A DNA stretch of 64,000 bases, taken from IMG/VR virus record IMGVR_UViG_3300042463_000422, positions 1 to 64,000 of that record, one strand, 5' to 3'. The translations under genes and the position numbers were made by a program. Under the pieces are notes generated by a model that worked only from the letters and a program-made list of their open reading frames with translations, was not told the DNA's origin and searched no databases. Below are positions 59,305-64,000 of this stretch, piece after piece. The first letter of the stretch is position 1. Every line of letters starts with the position of its first letter. The stretch comes from a virus.

Positions 59305-60486
59305 CTAACTAAAGATGCTCACGTCCCTGATGTCAACGACCAGTCTGAACCCACAGGTGGGCTCGCCGCGTTCGTCGCATGGGATGGTGACTGCTCGCTT
59401 TCCTTCAGCGTTTACAAGGGTCTTCACGAACTGCACCGGCTCTCCGTCCGGCAGGTTGATCCGCCCCTTCTTCACGATGTAGATGCGCTCAGGTTTGAAC
59501 GTGAACGCGCTGGATTGGGAGACGCGCTGGCCGTTGGTGACCACTGTGATCTCCTGCATGTTGCCTGCTTTGACGCGAGCCTCGGACACGCCTTGTCTTA
59601 TGGCGTCGGTATCAACGTGAACGTACTGGGAGAAGATCCGCGGATCGAGGTGACCCGAGACCTTGGTTGCCAGAATGGTGCTCATGCCGCTGTTGGCCAG
59701 CATTGAGACGAATGAGTGGCGGAGGCTGTGGAACCGCTTGCTGCGATCGATGCCCGCCTTGTCTGCGATGTACCTGAATGCGTCACTGCCACTGCTGGCA
59801 ATGACGTGTCGGTCCATGTTGACCCTGCTGCCTGCTTGATCCGACACGAAGTCGGTTGGGCTGGCAGTGGGGGATTCAGCACGCAGGGCCTGCAACGCCC
59901 TGCCAAGCTCGTCTGTTGGGTTGAATGGTATGATCGACTCGGTTCCTGTCTTCACACGCCTGATGCGGATGAAGCATTTGTCCATGTCGATGTCACCCCA
60001 CCGCAGCATCATGCAGTCCGCGATGGACATGCCGGTGTTCCATCCAAGAAGTATGACCCAGTCCATCCAGTGGCCGGCCGCTGTGTGTCGCAGCTTGATG
60101 TACTCTTCGTGAGTGATGGCGTTGACGCTCCGCTCGTCGCGGATGGTTGGAGTTCGCACGGCGTGGTGCGGACTGGTATTTACTCGACCAGTGGTCTCAA
60201 GCCACCTCAGGAACCGACGCACCGAGTTCCAGTACTCCTGAGCAGTGCGCGGCTTGTGGTTCTCGAAGAGCCGGGTGCAGTAGGTCTGCAGGTTCTCCGA
60301 CGTGATGGTGTCGTGATGGCACGCCTTCATCCAAGATATCCACTTATTGATCCAAAGTTTCGAGAAGTGGATTGTAGCTGGGCGGCGACCCGGGAAGTCG
60401 CTGTTGTGATATGTCACAGCAAGATGCGCAAGCTGTGATGGGTTCATGTAGATCACATGTCCTTGGTACGTAGTTTCTGTGGTCAT
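59305..60486 (-). CDS. int: Tyrosine recombinase/integrase with altered active site
   Basis: 393 residues: N-terminal SAM-like domain (KLWINKWISWMKACHHD...) and C-terminal catalytic domain with K179, HSLRH (H253, R256), SGH (H279) and the nucleophile Y288 in SQYVHV. The first catalytic Arg, expected in TGLR-type sequence, is Ser154 (TGMSIADC). This may reduce or change activity, or another Arg may substitute. The nearby tRNA would be a natural attachment site, but no duplicated att core is visible. The start overlaps a 30-residue upstream gene. Confidence 0.85.
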   Translation of the reverse strand: MTTETTYQGHVIYMNPSQLAHLAVTYHNSDFPGRRPATIHFSKLWINKWISWMKACHHDTITSENLQTYCTRLFENHKPRTAQEYWNSVRRFLRWLETTGRVNTSPHHAVRTPTIRDERSVNAITHEEYIKLRHTAAGHWMDWVILLGWNTGMSIADCMMLRWGDIDMDKCFIRIRRVKTGTESIIPFNPTDELGRALQALRAESPTASPTDFVSDQAGSRVNMDRHVIASSGSDAFRYIADKAGIDRSKRFHSLRHSFVSMLANSGMSTILATKVSGHLDPRIFSQYVHVDTDAIRQGVSEARVKAGNMQEITVVTNGQRVSQSSAFTFKPERIYIVKKGRINLPDGEPVQFVKTLVNAEGKRAVTIPCDERGEPTCGFRLVVDIRDVSIFS

Positions 60487-60575
60487 TGTATTAGTATTCT
60501 AAGTATTGTGATAACGATGTAGATCTCAGCTATCCACATCACGAGTATCCCGAAGAGCTTAAGCGAGCCCTTCAT
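60483..60575 (-). CDS. 30-residue hydrophobic peptide coupled to the recombinase
   Basis: ATG at 60575 has GAGGA seven bases upstream. The product MKGSLKLFGILVMWIAEIYI plus a further ten residues is nearly one membrane helix. Its TGA overlaps the recombinase ATG (ATGA), so translation is coupled. Either a leader peptide controlling the recombinase or a membrane microprotein. Confidence 0.45.
   Translation of the reverse strand: MKGSLKLFGILVMWIAEIYIVITILRILIQ
60517..60539 (-). promoter_or_regulatory. Imperfect palindrome before the recombinase
   Basis: ATGTAGAT (60517-60524) and ATCCACAT (60532-60539) form an inverted repeat with seven of eight positions matching, 31 bases upstream of the recombinase ATG, inside the small upstream gene. 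Candidate operator or recombinase-binding site. Confidence 0.35.
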
Positions 60576-60837
60576 CGAATGTCCTCGATACTCTAGGCTT
60601 TAGATCCTTGTAGTAGGACCAGACACCACGCATAAACTGAAGGCGTGATCGACACCCGACTGAGGAGTCAACGATCGCCTTGAGGTGTAGGTTCATCTTG
60701 TCCATAGACTGCATCGTTGTCGCTGCCTTCAACTCCTTGATCTCCGATTCCATCTTATCGATGGCGGACATTATGATCTGCGCATTGTAGTCGAGCTTAC
60801 CTTTAGTGAGTTTGAACAAGTCTTCGTCTGAAATCAT
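60559..60837 (-). CDS. Hypothetical helical protein (92 aa)
   Basis: Not recognised. Residues 20-60 are coiled-coil-like (SAIDKMESEIKELKAATT); the C-terminal part is basic with Tyr/Trp (FMRGVWSYYKDLKPRV). It overlaps the 30-residue gene by 17 bases and follows the next gene by 12. Confidence 0.55.
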   Translation of the reverse strand: MISDEDLFKLTKGKLDYNAQIIMSAIDKMESEIKELKAATTMQSMDKMNLHLKAIVDSSVGCRSRLQFMRGVWSYYKDLKPRVSRTFDEGLA

Positions 60838-60849
60838 GGCGGTGTCGTG

Positions 60850-61431
60850 TTACTTGTTTGCTTCCTTCTCGACCGATACGCACAGGTTGAAGAGCCAGTC
60901 GCGGATCGCGATCAGCTTCCGCTTCACCCATGAGGGCTGAGCAGTCTTCGGAGCGTCAGGCTTGCGGACAGTTGTGACGCTAGGGTTGATCAGTGACGAT
61001 GCCGTGTAAGCCTTCTGTCTCGCGAGCTCTTGATCTTGCATCATCGACTGTGAGATCAGGTCAGCAGTGTAGATCACAGCAGCGTTGCGCATTGCAGCCG
61101 CCTCTTTGGCAGCACGCTCGAGGTCCAGCTTGCGCTGGTAACGCTTGAGCCCTTGAGGGCTGGGGCTCGCATGCCTGAGGTGTTCAGGAGCAAAGCGGCG
61201 GCGAGCCGTGCAAACGGGAGGGCAGGTTACACTGTTCTCTTTGGCGATCTGGTGGTCAGGCTTGGTCCAGTCAACCTTGGTCCAGTCGATGCGGTACTTC
61301 TCGCGCTTGAACTTGCGGAGGTGTGTCTGCTTTCGGTAGTAGGCGATCAAGGACGGAGTCACCCCGAGGGATTCTGAAATCTCTCGGTTGGTTAGATCCC
61401 AGTTGATGGATTGAATATCGATGCGGTTCAT
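60850..61431 (-). CDS. Tandem HTH protein (193 aa)
   Basis: ATG at 61431 is preferred (MNRIDIQSINWDLTNREI). Two HTH-like segments, DLTNREISESLGVTPSLIAY and DWTKPDHQIAKENSVTCPPV, then a basic region and a Gln/Ala-rich middle; the C-terminus is helical (VKRKLIAIRDWLFNLCVSVE). Similar two-HTH layout to the gene at 9397-9765. Probably a regulator; target unknown. Confidence 0.6.
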   Translation of the reverse strand: MNRIDIQSINWDLTNREISESLGVTPSLIAYYRKQTHLRKFKREKYRIDWTKVDWTKPDHQIAKENSVTCPPVCTARRRFAPEHLRHASPSPQGLKRYQRKLDLERAAKEAAAMRNAAVIYTADLISQSMMQDQELARQKAYTASSLINPSVTTVRKPDAPKTAQPSWVKRKLIAIRDWLFNLCVSVEKEANK

Positions 61432-61509
61432 GTGTATTGTGTGTTCAGTTTTTTGCTCGGCGTCATTGCCGACAGAACCCAACAGCTGCGACTGATGGGT
61501 CTATGTCGA

Positions 61510-62226
61510 TCATGCTGCGACCATCTGCTCGATCTGGTGTCTGACCACGAACCCAGTGGTGTCCTTCTTGGCCTCGCCCTTGGGCTTGAGTCCAACGACT
61601 GTTCCGCGAGGATCAATGAACCTCAGGTCATGCTGGTCGCCGTCGATGACAGGCCAGCTGTTCCAGCGAGAGGGTCTCTCACCCTCGAAGATGACGGCCA
61701 CGTTCCCGCCACGGGCAAGGATGTCGAGGCAGTCCTCGTTGTTGCTCCCGCTGTAGGAGAACGTGAGCTTGTAGTTGGGCGGCAGGTCGCCCTTGAGCAT
61801 CTTGCCAACGCGATACGCCGACTTGGTGTAGTCGTAGAACTGTACGTGTGGGTGCTTCTTTATGACGCTGTGCTGACCAAGTTCCCAAGCGATGTCACTC
61901 GTCCCATTGAGGCGGACGCAGGGCTTGAGGCCGTCGCGCTCAGCATCGAGCTTCAGCTGCTTGATGTCGTAGTTCAGTGCGTTCATGAAGTCGTCGCGCT
62001 GAGAGAAGAACCAGCGCGTCTTGCGAATGCGGGCCAGCTGGACGTTGGCGAACTTGCCGCGACCGGACGTGTTGAGACACGCCTCGGTGCAGCCAGCATT
62101 GCGCCATGGGCAGACCTCAAACCCAGACAGGTTGCCCGGTGCGAGGTAGAGGATTCCAGTGAGGTAGCCAAGGGCTGTTCCCTTGGGTGTCTTGGCGTCA
62201 GTGTTGACGCCCAGCAGTTGGTACAT
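61510..62226 (-). CDS. GP88-family protein (238 aa)
   Basis: The start MYQLLGVNTDAKTPKG and the blocks GILYLAPGNLSG, CPWRNAGCTEACLNTSGRGK and RLNGTSDIAWE match the phage 'gene 88' family, whose function is unknown. The three Cys in the first 70 residues are conserved in the family and could bind a metal or Fe-S centre. It is the first gene behind the promoter at 62242-62270; AAGGA precedes the ATG. Confidence 0.8.
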   Translation of the reverse strand: MYQLLGVNTDAKTPKGTALGYLTGILYLAPGNLSGFEVCPWRNAGCTEACLNTSGRGKFANVQLARIRKTRWFFSQRDDFMNALNYDIKQLKLDAERDGLKPCVRLNGTSDIAWELGQHSVIKKHPHVQFYDYTKSAYRVGKMLKGDLPPNYKLTFSYSGSNNEDCLDILARGGNVAVIFEGERPSRWNSWPVIDGDQHDLRFIDPRGTVVGLKPKGEAKKDTTGFVVRHQIEQMVAA

Positions 62227-62241
62227 AGTTCCTTGTGAGTA

Positions 62242-62270
62242 GGTGTAATACACCTGTTGAGGTTACGCAA
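62242..62270 (-). promoter_or_regulatory. Promoter/operator of the GP88 unit
   Basis: GGTGTATTACACC (62242-62254), perfect palindrome, 15 bases before the ATG at 62226. The -35 position ten bases upstream reads TTGCGT (62265-62270), weaker than at the other sites. The gap 62255-62331 holds nothing else. Confidence 0.65.
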
Positions 62271-62331
62271 GTCCGTTGTTGGCCTTGCCTACAACCCGTC
62301 ACCCTTTCGAGTCACGGGCTGTGTGGCAGGG

Positions 62332-62538
62332 TCAGAAGACGAAGAAGTCCTCAGCCTTGTAGCTCGACGTGACACCGTCAGCCCAGAAGAGCGAGGCCCA
62401 GTCGTCGTTGATGATGCAGTGGACGAACCACTTGCCGTTCTTGTCCTGCTTCAACTGGTAGGCACCAGTCTTCCAGCAGACACGCATACCGTTCTTCACT
62501 GCCGAGATGGCCTCGGCGATGGTGTGGAAGTGGTTCAC
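62332..62538 (-). CDS. Small hypothetical protein, GTG start (68 aa)
   Basis: GTG at 62538 overlaps the preceding stop (GTGA). MNHFHTIAEAISAVKNGMRV then WKTGAYQLKQDKNGKWFVHC, a layout common in small phage proteins that begin with an 'EA...AVKxGxxV' helix and two strands. No known activity. Confidence 0.6.
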   Translation of the reverse strand: MNHFHTIAEAISAVKNGMRVCWKTGAYQLKQDKNGKWFVHCIINDDWASLFWADGVTSSYKAEDFFVF

Positions 62539-62825
62539 TTCACACCCCCCGCCTCACGGGTGATCTTCTCTGCATCTTGGCGCACGTCTTCAAGGCCAGA
62601 GTCAGACGTGATCAGTCGATCCTTGATCATGCGTGCAACCGAATCGCACACCGAATCAAAATTAGCCTGACACCAGTCGATGCCTTTAGCCTCGGCGTCA
62701 GCTATGCCGATCGCCCCGGCTGCGATCTTCTCGGAGGTGCTGATCTGGCCAGACGATTCGATGCGCGCTGCCAGCTGTGCCGCTGCGAATGCTACGTTGA
62801 AGACGTGGGTGTGGACGATGCTCAC
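62535..62825 (-). CDS. Helical protein, GTG start (96 aa)
   Basis: GTG at 62825 overlaps the upstream stop. All-helical, Ala-rich (FAAAQLAARIESSGQISTSE and onward), ending REAGGVK; its last codons supply the Shine-Dalgarno of the next gene. Function unknown. Confidence 0.6.
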   Translation of the reverse strand: MSIVHTHVFNVAFAAAQLAARIESSGQISTSEKIAAGAIGIADAEAKGIDWCQANFDSVCDSVARMIKDRLITSDSGLEDVRQDAEKITREAGGVK

Positions 62826-63247
62826 AGCGCACCTCCCTTGGCCTTGGAGATGGCGGCTGAATCCAGCCTGAGCGTCAGCTTGTATTCAGGTTGGTCAGAC
62901 CGCAGCGGCTTTGATGAATCCCGATCTTGGAACCCAAGCCTCCTGTGAAAGTCGGCTGGTAGACGAGTGCTGAGCTCAAACGAGCCAATGAACGTGCATG
63001 GAGTAGACGGCATCGCTATCACCACAAGCCTCCTCCCATCACCCAACCCCCATTCCAGACGGAACTCACCCGTGTCTAGGTCCTTGAGTATTTTGGCTGG
63101 GATTATGGCTCGATCGAGAACATTCACTGCCACTTTTCCCGGCAGAATCCCACGCCTTTCCCAAGGGCGATTGCTCCATAGGTTTCCCGGTAACCCTCCG
63201 TCCCAGTATTCCTGAAGCGTCAGCTTGTCACCTTTATTAAGGCTCAC
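62822..63247 (-). CDS. Hypothetical protein with beta-rich C-half, GTG start (141 aa)
   Basis: GTG at 63247 overlaps the preceding TGA. The product begins VSLNKGDKLTLQEYWDGG; the middle is strand-rich (EFRLEWGLGDGRRLVVIAM, then TFIGSFELSTRLPAD); the end AISKAKGGAL nearly repeats that of the next gene upstream. Function unknown. Confidence 0.6.
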   Translation of the reverse strand: MSLNKGDKLTLQEYWDGGLPGNLWSNRPWERRGILPGKVAVNVLDRAIIPAKILKDLDTGEFRLEWGLGDGRRLVVIAMPSTPCTFIGSFELSTRLPADFHRRLGFQDRDSSKPLRSDQPEYKLTLRLDSAAISKAKGGAL

Positions 63248-63561
63248 TTGGCACCTCCCTTGGCCTTGGCGATGGCTTCCCTGCACTTCTGCTGCGTTGC
63301 CATGCTTAGCGTGATGCGGCTTCTCGGGTGGATATCTGCTTTCGGATTCGTAATGTCCTCAAGGCATTGCTCAAGCGCAGCGAGCATATCAGGCGCGGCG
63401 TCACGCAACGGCTCAGCGATGGACACCAGCGCCTCGCACTCAGGGCACTCACCGTTTGGGAAAGTGTCTCCGGGTTCAATCCTCTGGAAGACCTCGATAC
63501 CAACCGAGTCGAGTTCACTGGTGTCGCCTGACCAGTCGCAGTTTGGGCAGCTGCATTTCAC
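63244..63561 (-). CDS. Zinc-ribbon protein, GTG start (105 aa)
   Basis: GTG at 63561 overlaps the stop of the preceding gene. CSCPNCDW at residues 3-10 and CPECEA at about 38-43 form a CxxC...CxxC ribbon. The C-terminal half is helical and ends AIAKAKGGAK. Similar phage proteins are unassigned. Confidence 0.65.
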   Translation of the reverse strand: MKCSCPNCDWSGDTSELDSVGIEVFQRIEPGDTFPNGECPECEALVSIAEPLRDAAPDMLAALEQCLEDITNPKADIHPRSRITLSMATQQKCREAIAKAKGGAK

Positions 63562-63752
63562 AGCGCACCTCCAGTGTTGGTGATCGCGTTGGTTGCTATC
63601 GCGCTGATCATGGTCAGCAGCTTCGCGAAGTCGGGTGCTTCGTGCCGCTGCCATGGCAGTGTGTTTGCTGGAGTGGCCAGCACCCTGATTCGCTGCATTG
63701 CCTCGACCAGTTGACGGTCGGGCTTGGTTTGGTCTTTGTGTATGGTGATCAT
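63558..63752 (-). CDS. Small hypothetical protein (64 aa)
   Basis: ATG at 63752 overlaps the upstream stop. N-terminal basic part (MITIHKDQTKPDRQLVEAMQ), central Pro/Trp segment and C-terminal helix ending NTGGAL, whose codons (GGAGGTGC) serve the next gene as ribosome-binding site. Confidence 0.6.
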   Translation of the reverse strand: MITIHKDQTKPDRQLVEAMQRIRVLATPANTLPWQRHEAPDFAKLLTMISAIATNAITNTGGAL

Positions 63753-64000
63753 TTGTTCATGTGGTTGTTGAGCTTCTCCTGTAGTGCCTTGAGCTCGTCG
63801 TCGTGGATGTCGAGCGACTCAGCGATACCAACGAACAGGTCGGCATCACCAAGTGTCATACGCGCTGCCTCCAGTAGGGTGACTAGCTCCTCGTCGGTGA
63901 ATGGGTGAACGTGGACAACATCGCTCCCTGTTACCATCGTCTTGAAGAAGCCATTGTCGTCGGACGTACCCAGTTTCAGTTCCGTCGCACCGGAATAGAT
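63749..64000 (-). CDS. Hypothetical protein, 5' end outside the window
   Basis: The frame ends at 63749 and stays open to the window edge, with protein-like sequence (TELKLGTSDDNGFFKTMVTG) upstream of the internal ATG at 63937. The C-terminal part (FTDEELVTLLEAARMTLGDA) is helical. Not recognised; partial. Confidence 0.6.
   Translation of the reverse strand: MYSGATELKLGTSDDNGFFKTMVTGSDVVHVHPFTDEELVTLLEAARMTLGDADLFVGIAESLDIHDDELKALQEKLNNHMNK

Noticed and set aside
58457-60486. attP core in the tRNA next to the recombinase
   Set aside because: No duplicated or split tRNA 3' end is visible in the window, so an attachment site cannot be claimed.

Overview
The window is a stretch of a double-stranded DNA tailed phage (or a prophage of one), not a bacterial chromosome: large terminase, portal, scaffold, major capsid, T7-like tail nozzle, giant fibres and giant internal (ejection-type) proteins lie in one rightward block, flanked on both sides by tightly packed, mostly overlapping leftward genes for replication, nucleotide metabolism, recombination and host takeover. 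A lipoprotein with a second membrane segment (spanin-like) and conventional Shine-Dalgarno sites suggest a Gram-negative host; the sequence does not identify the host further. No DNA polymerase, primase or recognisable endolysin is present, and the last gene runs off the right edge, so the genome is probably larger than this window.

Layout. Bases 1-551 hold no convincing gene; read leftward they fold into a dense series of hairpins and may be part of a large structured RNA. Bases 552-851 encode a small HExxH protein. From 754 to 16755 leftward operons encode coiled-coil and hypothetical proteins, a DHH phosphoesterase, a Tad2-type anti-Thoeris protein, ThyX, small DNA-binding proteins, an Rnl5-type RNA ligase, a MazG-like protein, a DnaB-type helicase, a winged-helix replication protein, a RuvC-like resolvase, a PD-(D/E)XK exonuclease and a Sak4-like ATPase. 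From 16819 to 21796 a further leftward unit holds a dNMP kinase, several conserved phage proteins and the large terminase. From 21866 to 57980 the rightward late block runs: portal, scaffold, capsid, holin-like protein, spanin-like protein, connector, glycosyltransferase, three fibre genes (one of 2650 residues), collar fibre, nozzle encoded as two genes, and three internal virion proteins, the last of 3053 residues with an embedded metallopeptidase motif. From 57868 to 64000 leftward genes encode an HTH protein, a Met-type tRNA(CAU), a compact three-way-junction RNA, SSB, a tyrosine recombinase with a missing catalytic arginine, a GP88-family protein and a chain of small overlapping genes.

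Regulation. A recurrent promoter-like signal, TTGAC[AT]-N10-GGTGTANTACACC, stands in front of most leftward transcription units and one rightward single-gene cassette. It joins a -35 box to a near-perfect palindrome covering the -10 region, so a phage or host regulator probably controls these units together. The late block instead uses rho-independent terminators after the capsid gene and after the cassette at 43 kb. Most leftward genes overlap by ATGA or GTGA, often with the ribosome-binding site encoded in the last codons of the preceding gene. The most unusual elements are the structured RNAs (1-480, 14063-14126, 58541-58628), the shared promoter/operator family, a canonical -1 frameshift site just after the capsid gene, the Tad2 gene, and the giant virion proteins.
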